DNA of 64,000 bases from Desmodus rotundus (taxonomy: Eukaryota; Chordata; Mammalia; Chiroptera; Phyllostomidae): the NCBI RefSeq assembly GCF_022682495.2, contig NC_071390.1, positions 99,146,294 through 99,210,293 on the forward strand. The letters are read 5' to 3'. Position numbers and translations under genes: made by a program. Below are positions 10,039 through 23,700 of this stretch, piece after piece. The stretch's first letter is position 1; each line of letters starts with the position of its first letter. The notes under the pieces were generated by a model, which saw only the letters and a program-made list of their open reading frames with translations, did not search any database and had not been told where the DNA came from.

Positions 10039-13000
10039 ATGGAAGAACAGGGGGATCTTCGCAGTGGTGGGGACGGGACGGAGGGGTCTGCGGGTTTGCA
10101 GCCACGTAGGCCAGTTGCTGGCACCCCGGCCCCATGTGTCCCAGCTCCATGGACGAGGTGGGCCGCTTATGGCGGGATGCAGGCGTCCTGAGGGGGTCAG
10201 GGGACGGCGTGGGCACTCCCCGGGCGAGAGAGGGCGCCTGGGACCCGAGAGAGCCCCGGGGAGAGTCCGAGGCCTGGCCGCAGAGGCTGCCATTGCCTCC
10301 CCGGGCTCCTACCATGGGGCCTGACCGTGTTCGCCCGAGGCCCAGGTTCACCGCAGGTGAATGCCTTTTGCGGACGCCAAGGACAGGAGGTCGCCGATTC
10401 CCTCACAGAGGTGGGGGTTGGAGCTCTGGGGGACTGAGGTCGCAGCGGTCACACTCCATTTTTGGGTGGTTCAGCAGAGACTGGAGGGTTGAAGCGGCTG
10501 GGTCCAAGTCTGCCGCCTTGTGGCAGGGTGGGGGCTTTGCAGGCGAAGCAAGGCTCTTAGCCTCCCAGGCGGGGCACAGGCCAGAATCCCCAAGGGAGAA
10601 TCGGTCCTTGGTCGAGGGTCCCGCCCGCCCGCCCGGAACCGCTCCACCTGGCGCGGAACCGTGGCCGGCCCCTCTTCCCGGCCCCAGGTCCCTAGCTCTT
10701 CCCTGGCACTCTGCCTCTGCGGGGGTGGGAGAGCTGCTGGGAAGTGTGGTCCACGGGAAAACGCGCGGTCCTCTGGGTGGCAGGGAGGGCCTCCGTTAAC
10801 TCTGACACCAGCCCAGGGACCCTGTGGACCTGGCCTGATATCTCAAGGGGGGGGCACGTTGCCCGGAGGGATGCTCTTGGGGTGGGGCCTGCTTGCGCCT
10901 GCGCGGCCCCGCCTCTTGGCCCGAAACCACCCAGCCGCGGCTCGGACAAAAGCCATCTCCTGGGGGCCTCCCCCCTGTTCTTCCATCCGTAAAGGGGGAC
11001 CCCTTTACGGATGGAAGAACAGGGGGATCTTCGCAGTGGTGGGGACGGGACGGAGGGGTCTGCGGGTTTGCAGCCACGTAGGCCAGTTGCTGGCACCCCG
11101 GCCCCATGTGTCCCAGCTCCATGGACGAGGTGGGTCGCTTATGGCGGGATGCAGGCGTCCTGCGGGGGTCAGGGGACGGCGTGGGCACTCCCCGGGCGAG
11201 AGACGGCGCCTGGGACCCGAGAGAGCCCCGGGGAGAGTCCGAGGCCTGGCCGCAGAGGCTGCCTTGCCTCCCCGGGCTCCTACCATGGGGCCTGACCGTG
11301 TTCGCCCGAAGCCCAGGTTCACCGCAGGTGAATGCCTTTTGCGGACGCCAAGGACAGGAGGTCACCGATTCCCTCACAGAGGTGGGGGTTGGAGCTCTGG
11401 GGGACTGAGGTCGCAGCGGTCACACTCCATTTTTGGGTGGTTCCGCAGAGACTGGAGGGTTGAAGCGGCTGGGTCCAAGTCTGCCGCCTTGTGGCAGGGT
11501 GGGGGCTTTGCAGGCGAAGCAAGGCTCTTAGCCTCCCAGGCGGGGCACAGGCCAGACTCCCCAAGGGAGAACCGGTCCTTGGTCGAGGGTCCCGCCCGCC
11601 CGCCCGGAACCGCTCCACCTGGCGCGGAACCGTGGCCGGCCCCTCTTCCCGGCCCCAGGTCCCTAGCTCTTCCCTGGCACTCTGCCTCTGCGGGGGTGGG
11701 AGAGCTGCTGGGAAGTGTGGTCCACGGGAAAACGCGCGGTCCTCTGGGTGGCAGGGAGGGCCTCCGTTAACTCTGACACCAGCCCAGGGACCCTGTGGAC
11801 CTGGCCTGATATCTCAAGGGGGGGGCACGTTGCCCGGAGGGATGCTCTTGGGGTGGGGCCTGCTTGCGCCTGCGAGGCCCCGCCTCTTGGCCCGAAACCA
11901 CCCAGCTGCGGCTCGGACAAAAGCCATCTCCTGGGGCCTCCCCCCTGTTCTTCCATCCGTAAAGGGGGACCCCTTTACGGATGGAAGAACAGGGGGATCT
12001 TCGCAGTGGTGGGGACGGGACGGAGGGGTCTGCGGTTTTGCAGCCACGTAGGCCAGTTGCTGGCACCCCGGCCCCATGTGTTCCAGCTCCATGGACGAGG
12101 TGGGCCGCTTATGGCGGGATTCAGGCGTCCTGCAGGGGTCAGGGGACGGCGTGGGCACTCCCCGGGCGAGAGAGGGCGCCTGGGACCCGAGAGAGCACCC
12201 GGGAAAATGCCCAGCCCTGGCCCCCGGGGCTCCAGTGGCCTCCCCAGGCTCCTGCCGTGGGGCCTGGTCCCGCTCATTGGGCCCAGGTTCTCCGCAGGTG
12301 AATGCCTTTTGCAGACACCAGGGACCACAGGCCGCGGATCCCTTCACGGGCAGGGGGGGTTCGAGCTCTGTGGGACCCAGGTCGCAGCAGACACAGTCCC
12401 TTCTCGCAAAGTTCAGCCCAGACTTTAGAGAGTAGAAGCGTCTCGGTCCAAGTTTTCCGCCTCGGGGAAGGGTGGGGCCGTTTGAGCCAAGAGAGACTCT
12501 TAGCCCCCCAGGCAGGTCTCAGGCCCGAGACCCCCAGGGAGACCCGGTCCCTGGGCGTGGGTCCCGCCCGCCCGGGCCCGCCCCACCTGGCCCGGAACCG
12601 TGGCCGGCCCCTCTTCCCGGCCCCAGGTCCCTAGCTCTTCCCTGGCACTCTGCCTCTGGCGGGGTGGGAGACGGGCTGGCAAGTGTGGTCCACGGGAAAA
12701 CGCGCGGTCCTCTGGGTGGCAGGGAGGGCCTCCGTTAACTCTGACACCAGCCCAGGGACCCTGTGGACCTGGCCTGATATCTCAAGGGGGGGGGCACGTT
12801 GCCCGGAGGGATGCTCTTGGGGTGGGGCCTGCTTGCGCCTGCGCGGCCCCGCCTCTTGGCCCGAAACCACCCAGCCGCGGCTCGGACAAAAGCCATCTCC
12901 TGGGGGCCTCCCCCCTGTTCTTCCATCCGTAAAGGGGGACCCCTTTACGGATGGAAGAACAGGGGGATCTTCGCAGTGGTGGGGACGGGACGGAGGGGTC

Positions 13001-14894
13001 TGCGGGTTTGCAGCCACGTAGGCCAGTTGCTGGCACCCCGGCCCCATGTGTCCCAGCTCCATGGACGAGGTGGGCCGCTTATGGCGGGATGCAGGCGTCC
13101 TGCGGGGGTCAGGGGACGGCGTGGGCACTCCCCGGGCGAGCGAAGGCGCCTGGGACCCGAGAGAGCCCCGGGGAGAGTCCGAGGCCTGGCCGCAGAGGCT
13201 GCCATTGCCTCCCCGGGCTCCTACCATGGGGCCTGACCGTGTTCGCCCGAGGCCCAGGTTCACCGCAGGTGAATGCCTTTTGCGGACGCCAAGGACAGGA
13301 GGTCGCCGATTCCCTTACAGAGGTGGGGGTTGGAGCTCTGGGGGACTGAGGTCGCAGCGGTCACACTCCATTTTTTGGTGGTTCAGCAGAGACTGGAGGG
13401 TTGAAGCGGCTGGGTCCAAGTCTGCCGCCTTGTGGCAGGGTGGGGGCTTTGCAGGCGAAGCAAGGCTCTTAGCCTCCCAGGCAGGGCACAGGCCAGACTC
13501 CCCAAGGGAGAACCGGTCCTTGGTCGAGGGTCCCGCCCGCCCGCCCGGAACCGCTCCACCTGGCGCGGAACCGTGGCCGGCCCCTCTTCCAGGCACCAGG
13601 TCCCTAGTTCTTTCCTGGCACTCTGCCTCTGCGGGGGTGGGAGAGCTGCTGGGAAGTGTGGTCCACGGGAAAACGCGCGGTCCTCTGGGTGGCAGGGAGG
13701 GCCTCCCTTAACTCTGACACCAGCCCAGGGACCCTGTGGACCTGGCCTTATATCTCAAGGGGGGGGCACGTTGCCCGGAGGGATGCTCTTGGGGAGGGGC
13801 CTGCTTGCGCCTGCGCGGCCCCGCCTCTTGGCCCGAAACCACCCAGCCGCGGCTCGGACAAAAGCCATCTCCTGGGGGCCTCCCCCCTGTTCTTCCATCC
13901 GTAAAGGGGGACCCCTTTACGGATGGAAGAACAGGGGGATCTTCGCAGTGGTGGGGACGGGACGGAGGGGTCTGCGGGTTTGCAGCCACGTAGGCCAGTT
14001 GCTGGCACCCCGGCCCCATGTGTCCCAGCTCCATGGACGAGGTGGGCCGCTTATGGCGGGATGCAGGCGTCCTGAGGGGGTCAGGGGACGGCGTGGGCAC
14101 TCCCCGGGCGAGAGAGGGCGCCTGGGACCCGAGAGAGCCCCGGGGAGAGTCCGAGGCCTGGCAGCAGAGGCTGCCATTGCCTCCCCGGGCTCCTACCATG
14201 GGGCCTGAGCGTGTTCGCCCGAGGCCCAGGTTCACCGCAGGTGAATGCCTTTTGCGGACGCCAAGGACAGGAGGTCGCCGATTCCCTCACAGAGGTGGGG
14301 GTTGGAGCTCTGGGGGACTGAGGTCGCAGCGGTCACACTCCATTTTTGGGTGGTTCCGCAGAGACTGGAGGGTTGAAGCGGCTGGGTCCAAGTCTGCCGC
14401 CTTGTGGCAGGGTGGGGGCTTTGCAGGCGAAGCAAGGCTCTTAGCCTCCCAGGCAGGGCACAGGCCAGACTCCCCAAGGGAGAACCGGTCCTTGGTCGAG
14501 GGTCCCGCCCGCCCGCCCGGTACCGCTCCACCTGGCGCGGAACCGTGGCCGGCCCCTCTTCCAGGCACCAGGTCCCTAGTTCTTTCCTGGCACTCTGCCT
14601 CTGCGGGGGTGGGAGAGCTGCTGGGAAGTTTGGTCCACGGGAAAACGCGCGGTCCTCTGGGTGGCAGGGAGGGCCTCCGTTAACTCTGACACCAGCCCAG
14701 GGACCCTGTGGACCTGGCCTGATATCTCAAGGTGGGGGCACGTTGCCCGTAGGGATGCTCTTGGGGTGGGGCCTGCTTGCGCCTGCGCGGCCCCGCCTCT
14801 TGGCCCGAAACCACCCAGCCGCGGCTCGGACAAAAGCCATCTCCTGGGGGCCTCCCCCCTGTTCTTCCATCCGTAAAGGGGGACCCCTTTACGG

Positions 14895-15864
14895 ATGGAA
14901 GAACAGGGGGATCTTCGCAGTGGTGGGGACGGGACGGAGGGGTCTGCGGGTTTGCAGCCACGTAGGCCAGTTGCTGGCACCCCGGCCCCATGTGTTCCAG
15001 CTCCATGGACGAGGTGGGCCGCTTATGGCGGGATGCAGGCGTCCTGCGGGGCTCAGGGGACGGCGTGGGCACTCCCCGGGCGAGAGAGGGCGCCTGGGAC
15101 CCGAGAGAGCCCCGGGGAGAGTCCGAGGCCTGGCCGCAGAGGCTGCCTTGCCTCCCCGGGCCCCTACCATGGGGCCTGACCGTGTTCGCCCGAAGCCCAG
15201 GTTCACCGCAGGTGAATGCCTTTTGCGGACGCCAAGGACAGGAGGTCACCGATTCCCTCACAGAGGTGGGGGTTGGAGCTCTGGGGGACTGAGGTGGCAG
15301 CGGTCACACTCCATTTTTGGGTGGTTCCGCAGAGACTGGAGGGTTGAAGCGGCTGGGTCCAAGTCTGCCGCCTTGTGGCAGGGTGGGGGCTTTGCAGGCG
15401 AAGCAAGGCTCTTAGCCTCCCAGGCGGGGCACAGGCCAGACTCCCCAAGGGAGAACCGGTCCTTGGTCGAGGGTCCCGCCCGCCCGCCCGGAACCGCTCC
15501 ACCTGGCGCGGAACCGTGGCCGGCCCCTCTTCCCGGCCCCAGGTCCCTAGCTCTTCCCTGGCACTCTGCCTCTGCGGGGGTGGGAGAGCTGCTGGGAAGT
15601 GTGGTCCACGGGAAAACGCGCGGTCCTCTGGGTGGCAGGGAGGGCCTCCGTTAACTCTGACACCAGCCTAGGGACCCTGTGGACCTGGCCTGATATCTCA
15701 AGGGGGGGGCACGTTGCCCGGAGGGATGCTCTTGGGGTGGGGCCTGCTTGCGCCTGCGAGGCCCCGCCTCTTGGCCCGAAACCACCCAGCTGCGGCTCGG
15801 ACAAAAGCCATCTCCTGGGGCCTCCCCCATGTTCTTCCATCCGTAAAGGGGGACCCCTTTACGA
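14895..15864. repeat. Recombinant monomer (B-lineage front, A-lineage back)
   Basis: The front of this unit carries markers otherwise seen before B cassettes (GTTCCAGC at about 14,994; GGGGCTCAGG at about 15,048). It continues a block (12.6-15.05 kb) that matches 36.9-39.3 kb, including the rare CCCGTAGGGATG at about 14,747 and 39,014. After about 15,111 it switches to an A cassette with GGTCACC and then follows the 11.2-12.4 kb block. The switch lies in the shared segment 15,058-15,111. This breaks the regular heptamer and gives the only A-A-A run next to a B. Confidence 0.75.
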
Positions 15865-18800
15865 ATGGAAGAACAGGGGGATCTTCGCAGTGGTGGGGAC
15901 GGGACGGAGGGGTCTGCGGTTTTGCAGCCACGTAGGCCAGTTGCTGGCACCCCGGCCCCATGTGTTCCAGCTCCATGGACGAGGTGGGCCGCTTATGGCG
16001 GGATTCAGGCGTCCTGCAGGGGTCAGGGGACGGCGTGGGCACTCCCCGGGCGAGAGAGGGCGCCTGGGACCCGAGAGAGCACCCGGGAAAATGCCCAGCC
16101 CTGGCCCCCGGGGCTCCAGTGGCCTCCCCAGGCTCCTGCCGTGGGGCCTGGTCCCGCTCATTGGGCCCAGGTTCTCCGCAGGTGAATGCCTTTTGCAGAC
16201 ACCAGGGACCACAGGCCGCGGATCCCTTCACGGGCAGGGGGGGTTCGAGCTCTGTGGGACCCAGGTCGCAGCAGACACAGTCCCTTCTCGCAAAGTTCAG
16301 CCCAGACTTTAGAGAGTAGAAGCGTCTCGGTCCAAGTTTTCCGCCTCGGGGAAGGGTGGGGCCGTTTGAGCCAAGAGAGACTCTTAGCCCCCCAGGCAGG
16401 TCTCAGGCCCGAGACCCCCAGGGAGACCCGGTCCCTGGGCGTGGGTCCCGCCCGCCCGGGCCCGCCCCACCTGGCCCGGAACCGTGGCCGGCCCCTCTTC
16501 CCGGCCGCAGGTCCCTAGCTCTTCCCTGGCACTCTGCCTCTGGCGGGGTGGGAGACGGGCTGGCAAGTGTGGTCCACGGGAAAACGCGCGGTCCTCTGGG
16601 TGGCAGGGAGGGCCTCCGTTAACTCTGACACCAGCCCAGGGACCCTGTGGACCTGGCCTGATATCTCAAGGGGGGGGCACGTTGCCCGGAGGGATGCTCT
16701 TGGGGTGGGGCCTGCTTGCGCCTGCGCGGCCCCGCCTCTTGGCCCGAAACCACCCAGCCGCGGCTCGGACAAAAGCCATCTCCTGGGGGCCTCCCCCCTG
16801 TTCTTCCATCCGTAAAGGGGGACCCCTTTACGGATGGAAGAACAGGGGGATCTTCGCAGTGGTGGGGACGGGACGGAGGGGTCTGCGGGTTTGCAGCCAC
16901 GTAGGCCAGTTGCTGGCACCCCGGCCCCATGTGTCCCAGCTCCATGGACGAGGTGGGCCGCTTATGGCGGGATGCAGGCGTCCTGCGGGGGTCAGGGGAC
17001 GGCGTGGGCACTCCCCGGGCGAGAGAGGGCGCCTGGGACCCGAGAGAGCCCCGGGGAGAGTCCGAGTTCTGGCCGCAGAGGCTGCCATTGCCTCCCCGGG
17101 CTCCTACCATGGGGCCTGACCGTGTTCGCCCGAGGCCCAGGTTCACCGCAGGTGAATGCCTTTTGCGGACGCCAAGGACAGGAGGTCGCCGATTCCCTCA
17201 CAGAGGTGGGGGTTGGAGCTCTGGGGGACTGAGGTCGCAGCGGTCACACTCCATTTTTGGGTGGTTCAGCAGAGACTGGAGGGTTGAAGCGGCTGGGTCC
17301 AAGTCTGCCGCCTTTTGGCAGGGTGGGGGCTTTGCAGGCGAAGCAAGGCTCTTAGCCTCCCAGGCGGGGCACAGGCCAGACTCCCCAAGGGAGAACCGGT
17401 CCTTGGTCGAGGGTCCCGCCCGCCCGCCCGGAACCGCTCCACCTGGCGCGGAACCGTGGCCGGCCCCTCTTCCAGGCACCAGGTCCCTAGTTCTTTCCTG
17501 GCACTCTGCCTCTGCGGGGGTGGGAGAGCTGCTGGGAAGTGTGGTCCACGGGAAAACGCGCGGTCCTCTGGGTGGCAGGGAGGGCCTCCCTTAACTCTGA
17601 CACCAGCCCAGGGACCCTGTGGACCTGGCCTGATATCTCAAGGGGGGGGCACGTTGCCCGGAGGGATGCTCTTGGGGTGGGGCCTGCTTGCGCCTGTGCG
17701 GCCCCGCCTCTTGGCCCGAAAACACCCAGCCGCGGCTCGGACAAAAGCCATCTCCTGGGGGCCTCCCCCCTGTTCTTCCATCCGTAAAGGGGGACCCCTT
17801 TACGGATGGAAGAACAGGGGGATCTTCGCAGTGGTGGGGACGGGACGGAGGGGTCTGCGGGTTTGCAGCCACGTAGGCCAGTTGCTGGCACCCCGGCCCC
17901 ATGTGTTCCAGCTCCATGGACGAGGTGGGCCGCTTAAAGCGGGATGCAGGCGTCCTGCGGGGCTCAGGGGACGGCGTGGGCACTCCCCGGGCGAGAGAGG
18001 GCGCCTGGGACCCGAGAGAGCACCCGGGAAAATGCCCAGCCCTGGCCCCCGGGGCTCCAGTGGCCTCCCCAGGCTCCTGCCGTGGGGCCTGGTCCCGCTC
18101 ACCTGGGCCCAGGTTCTCCGCAGGTGAATGCCTTTTGCGGACACCAGGGACCACAGGCCGCGGATCCCTTCACGGGCAGGGGGGGTTCGAGCTCTGTGGG
18201 ACCCAGGTCGCAGCGCACACAGTCCCTTCTCGCAAAGTTCAGCCCAGACTTTAGAGAGTAGAAGCGTCTCGGTCCAAGTTTTCCGCCTCGGGGCAGGGTG
18301 GGGCCGTTTGAGCCAAGAGAGACTCTTAGCCCCCCAGGCAGGTCTCAGGCCCGAGACCCCCAGGGAGACCCGGTCCCTGGGCGTGGGTCCCGCCCGCCCG
18401 GGCCCCCCCCACCTGGCCCGGAACCGTGGCCGGCCCCTCTTCCCGGCCCCAGGTCCCTAGCTCTTCCCTGGCACTCTGCCTCTGGCGGGGTGGGAGACGG
18501 GCTGGCAAGTGTGGTCCACGGGAAAACGCGCGGTCCTCTGGGTGGCAGGGAGGGCCTCCGTTAACTCTGACACCAGCCCAGGGACCCTGTGGACCTGGCC
18601 TGATATCTCAAGGGGGGGGCACGTTGCCCGGAGGGATGCTCTTGGGGTGGGGCCTGCTTGCGCCTGCGCGGCCCCGCCTCTTGGCCCGAAACCACCCAGC
18701 CGCGGCTCGGACAAAAGCCATCTCCTGGGGGCCTCCCCCCTGTTCTTCCATCCGTAAAGGGGGACCCCTTTACGGATGGAAGAACAGGGGGATCTTCGCA

Positions 18801-20715
18801 GTGGTTGGGACGGGACGGAGGGGTCTGCGGGTTTGCAGCCACGTAGGCCAGTTGCTGGCACCCCGGCCCCATGTGTCCCAGCTCCATGGACGAGGTGGGC
18901 CGCTTATGGCGGGATGCAGGCGTCCTGCGGGGGTCAGGGGACGGCGTGGGCACTCCCCGGGCGAGAGAGGGCGCCTGGGACCCGAGAGAGCCCCGGGGAG
19001 AGTCCGAGGCCTGGCCGCAGAGGCTGCCTTGCCTCCCCGGGCTCCTACCATGGGGCCTGACCGTGTTCGCCCGAGGCCCAGGTTCACCGCAGGTGAATGC
19101 CTATTGCGGACGCCAAGGACAGGAGGTCGCCGATTCCCTCACAGAGGTGGGGGTTGGAGCTCTGGGGGACTGAGGTCGCAGCGGTCACACTCCATTTTTG
19201 GGTGGTTCCGCAGAGACTGGAGGGTTGAAGCGGCTGGGTCCAAGTCTGCCGCCTTGTGGCAGGGTGGGGGCTTTGCAGGCGAAGCAAGGCTCTTAGCCTC
19301 CCAGGCGGGGCACAGGCCAGACTCCCCAAGGGAGAACCGGTCCTTGGTCGAGGGTCCCGCCCGCCCGCCCGGAACCGCTCCACCTGGCGCGGAACCGTGG
19401 CCGGCCCCTCTTCCCGGCCCCAGGTCCCTAGCTCTTCCCTGGCACTCTGCCTCTGCGGGGGTGGGAGAGCTGCTGGGAAGTGTGGTCCACGGGAAAACGC
19501 GCGGTCCTCTGGGTGGCAGGGAGGGCCTCCGTTAACTCTGACACCAGCCCAGGGACCCTGTGGACCTGGCCTGATATCTCAAGGGGGGGGCACGTTGCCC
19601 GGAGGGATGCTCTTGGGGTGGGGACTGCTTGCGCCTGCGCGGACCCGCCTCTTGGCCCGAAACCACCCAGCCGCGGCTCGGACAAAAGCCATCTCCTGGG
19701 GGCCTCCCCCCTGTTCTTCCATCCGTAAAGGGGGACCCCTTTACGGATGGAAGAACAGGGGTATCTTCGCAGTGGTGGGGACGGGACGGAGGGGTCTGCG
19801 GGTTTGCAGCCACGTAGGCCAGTTGCTCGCACCCCGGCCCCATGTGTTCCAGCTCCATGGACGAGGTGGGCCGCTTATGGCCCGTTGCAGGCGTCCTGCG
19901 GGGGTCAGGGGACGGCGTGGGCACTCCCCGGGCGAGAGAGGGCGCCTGGGACCCGAGAGAGCACCCGGGAAAATGCCCAGCCCTGGCCCCCGGGGCTCCA
20001 GTGGCCTCCCCAGGCTCCTGCCGTGGGGCCTGGTCCCGCTCACCTGGGCCCAGGTTCTCCGCAGGTTAATGCCTTTTGCGGATACCAGGGACCACAGGCC
20101 GCGGATCCCTTCACGGGCAGGGGGGGTTCGAGCTCTGTGGGACCCAGGTCGCAGCGCACACAGTCCCTTCTCGCAAAGTTCAGCCCAGACTTTAGAGAGT
20201 AGAAGCGTCTGGGTCCAAGTTTTCCGCCTCGGGGCAGGGTGGGACCGTTTGAGACAAGAGAGACTCTTAGCCCCCCAGGCAGGTCTCAGGCCCGAGACCC
20301 CCAGGGAGACCCGGTCCCTGGGCGTGGGTCCCGCCCGCCCGGGCCCGCCCCACCTGGCCCGGAACCCTGGCCGGCCCCTCTTCCCGGCCCCTGGTCCCTA
20401 GCTCTTCCCTGGCACTCTGCCTCTGGCGGGGTGGGAGACGGGCTGGCAAGTGTGGTCTACGGGAAAACGCGCGGTCCTCTGGGTGGCAGGGAGGGCCTCC
20501 GTTAACTCTGACACCAGCCCAGGGACCCTGTGGACCTGGCCTGATATCTCAAGGGTGAGGCACGTTGCCCGGTGGGATGCTCTTGGGGTGGGGCCTGCTT
20601 GCGCCTGCGCGGCCCCGCCTCTTGGCCCGAAACCACCCAGCCGCGGCTCGGACAAAAGCCATCTCCTGGGGGCCTCCCCGTGTTCTTCCATCCGTAAAGG
20701 GGGACCCCTTTACGG

Positions 20716-23700
20716 ATGGAAGAACAGGGGGATCTTCGCAGTGGTGGGGACGGGACGGAGGGGTCTGCGGGTTTGCAGCCACGTAGGCCAGTTGCTGGCA
20801 CCCCGGCCCCATGTGTCCCAGCTCCATGGACGAGGTGGGCCGCTTATGGCGGGATGCAGGCGTCCTGCGGGGGTCAGGGGACGGCGTGGGCACTCCCCGG
20901 GCGAGAGAGGGCGCCTGGGACACGAGAGAGCCCCGGGGAGAGTCCGAGGCCTGGCCGCAGAGGCTGCCATTGCCTCCCCGGGCTCCTACCATGGGGCCTG
21001 ACCGTGTTCGCCCGAGGCCTAGGTTCACCGCAGGTGAATGCCTTTTGCGGACGCCAAGGACAGGAGGTCGCCGATTCCCTCACAGAGGTGGGGGTTGGAG
21101 CTCTGGGGGACTGAGGTCGCAGCGGTCACACTCCATTTTTGGGTGGTTCCGCAGAGACTGGAGGGTTGAAGCGGCTGGGTCCAAGTCTGCCGCCTTGTGG
21201 CAGGGTGGGGGCTTTGCAGGCGAAGCAAGGCTCTTAGCCTCCCAGGCAGGGCACAGGCCAGACTCCCCAAGGGAGAACCGGTCCTTGGTCGAGGGTCCCG
21301 CCCGCCCGCCCGGTACCGCTCCACCTGGCGCGGAACCGTGGCCGGCCCCTCTTCCAGGCACCAGGTCCCTAGTTCTTTCCTGGCACTCTGCCTCTGCGGG
21401 GGTGGGAGAGCTGCTGGGAAGTTTGGTCCACGGGAAAACGCGCGGTCCTCTGGGTGGCAGGGAGGGCCTCCGTTAACTCTGACACCAGCCCAGGGACCCT
21501 GTGGACCTGGCCTGATATCTCAAGGGGGGGGCACGTTGCCCGGAGGGATGCTCTTGGGGTGGGGCCTGCTTGCGCCTGCGCGGCCCCGCCTCTTAGCCAG
21601 AAACCACCCAGCCGCGGCTCGGACAAAAGCCATCCCCTGGGGGCCTCCCCCCTGTTCTTCCATCCGTAAAGGGGGACCCCTTTACGGATGGAAGAACAGG
21701 GGGATCTTCGCAGTGGTGGGGACGGGACGGAGGGGTCTGCGGGTTTGCAGCCACGTAGGCCAGTTGCTGGCACCCCGGCCCCATGTGTCCCAGCTCCATG
21801 GACGAGGTGGGCCGCTTATGGCGGGATGCAGGCGTCCTGCGGGGGTCAGGGGACGGCGTGGGCACTCCCCGGGCGAGAGAGGGCGCCTGGGACCCGAGAG
21901 AGCCCCGGGGAGAGTCCGAGGCCTGGCCGCAGAGGCTGCCATTGCCTCCCCGGGCTCCTACCATGGGGCCTGACCGTGTTCGCCCGAGGCCCAGGTTCAC
22001 CGCAGGTGAATGCCTTTTGCGGACGCCAAGGACAGGAGGTCGCCGATTCCCTCACAGAGGTGTGGGTTGGAGCTCTGGGGGACTGAGGTCGCAGCGGTCA
22101 CACTCCATTTTTGGGTGGTTCCGCAGAGACTGGAGGGTTGAAGCGGCTGGGTCCAAGTCTGCCGCCTTGTGGCAGGGTGGGGGCTTTGCAGGCGAAGCAA
22201 GGCTCTTAGCCTCCCAGGCGGGGCACAGGCCAGACTCCCCAAGGGAGAACCGGTCCTTGGTCGAGGGTCCCGCCCGCCCGCCCGGAACCGCTCCACCTGG
22301 CGCGGAACCGTGGCCGGCCCCTCTTCCAGGCACCAGGTCCCTAGTTCTTTCCTGGCACTCTGCCTCTGCGGGGGTGGGAGAGCTGCTGGGAAGTTTGGTC
22401 CACGGGAAAACGCGCGGTCCTCTGGGTGGCAGGGAGGGCCTCCGTTAACTCTGACACCAGCCCAGGGACCCTGTGGACCTGGCCTGATATCTCAAGGGGG
22501 GGGCACGTTGCCCGGAGGGATGCTCTTGGGGTGGGGCCTGCTTGCGCCTGCGCGGCCCCGCCTCTTGGCCCGAAACCACCCAGCCGCGGCTCGGACAAAA
22601 GCCATCTCCTGGGGGCCTCCCCCCTGTTCTTCCATCCGTAAAGGGGGACCCCTTTACGGATGGAAGAACAGGGGGATCTTCGCAGTGGTGGGGACGGGAC
22701 GGAGGGGTCTGCGGGTTTGCAGCCACGTAGGCCAGTTGCTGGCACCCCGGCCCCATGTGTTCCAGCTCCATGGACGAGGTGGGCCGCTTATGGCGGGATG
22801 CAGGCGTCCTGCGGGGCTCAGGGGACGGCGTGGGCACTCCCCGGGCGAGAGAGGGCGCCTGGGACCCGAGAGAGCACCCGGGAAAATGCCCAGCCCTGGC
22901 CCCCGGGGCTCCAGTGGCCTCCCCAGGCTCCTGCCGTGGGGCCTGGTCCCGCTCACCTGGGCCCAGGTTCTCCGCAGGTGAATGCCTTTTGCGGACACCA
23001 GGGACCACAGGCCGCGGATCCCTTCACGGGCAGGGGGGGTTCGAGCTCTGTGGGACCCAGGTCGCAGCGCACACAGTCCCTTCTCGCAAAGTTCAGCCCA
23101 GACTTTAGAGAGTAGAAGCGTCTCGGTCCAAGTTTTCCGCCTCGGGGCAGGGTGGGGCCGTTTGAGCCAAGAGAGACTCTTAGCCCCCCAGGCAGGTCTC
23201 AGGCCCGAGACCCCCAGGGAGACCCGGTCCCTGGGCGTGGGTCCCGCCCGCCCGGGCCCGCCCCACCTGGCCCGGAACCGTGGCCGGCCCCTCTTCCCGG
23301 CCCCAGGTCCCTAGCTCTTCCCTGGCACTCTGCCTCTGGCGGGGTGGGAGACGGGCTGGCAAGTGTGGTCCACGGGAAAACGCGCGGTCCTCTGGGTGGC
23401 AGGGAGGGCCTCCGTTAACTCTGACACCAGCCCAGGGACCCTGTGGACCTGGCCTGATATCTCAAGGGGGGGGCACGTTGCCCGGAGGGATGCTCTTGGG
23501 GTGGGGCCTGCTTGCGCCTGCGCGGCCCCGCCTCTTGGCCCGAAACCACCCAGCCGCGGCTCGGACAAAAGCCATCTCCTGGGGGCCTCCCCCCTGTTCT
23601 TCCATCCGTAAAGGGGGACCCCTTTACGGATGGAAGAACAGGGGGATCTTCGCAGTGGTGGGGACGGGACGGAGGGGTCTGCGGGTTTGCAGCCACGTAG

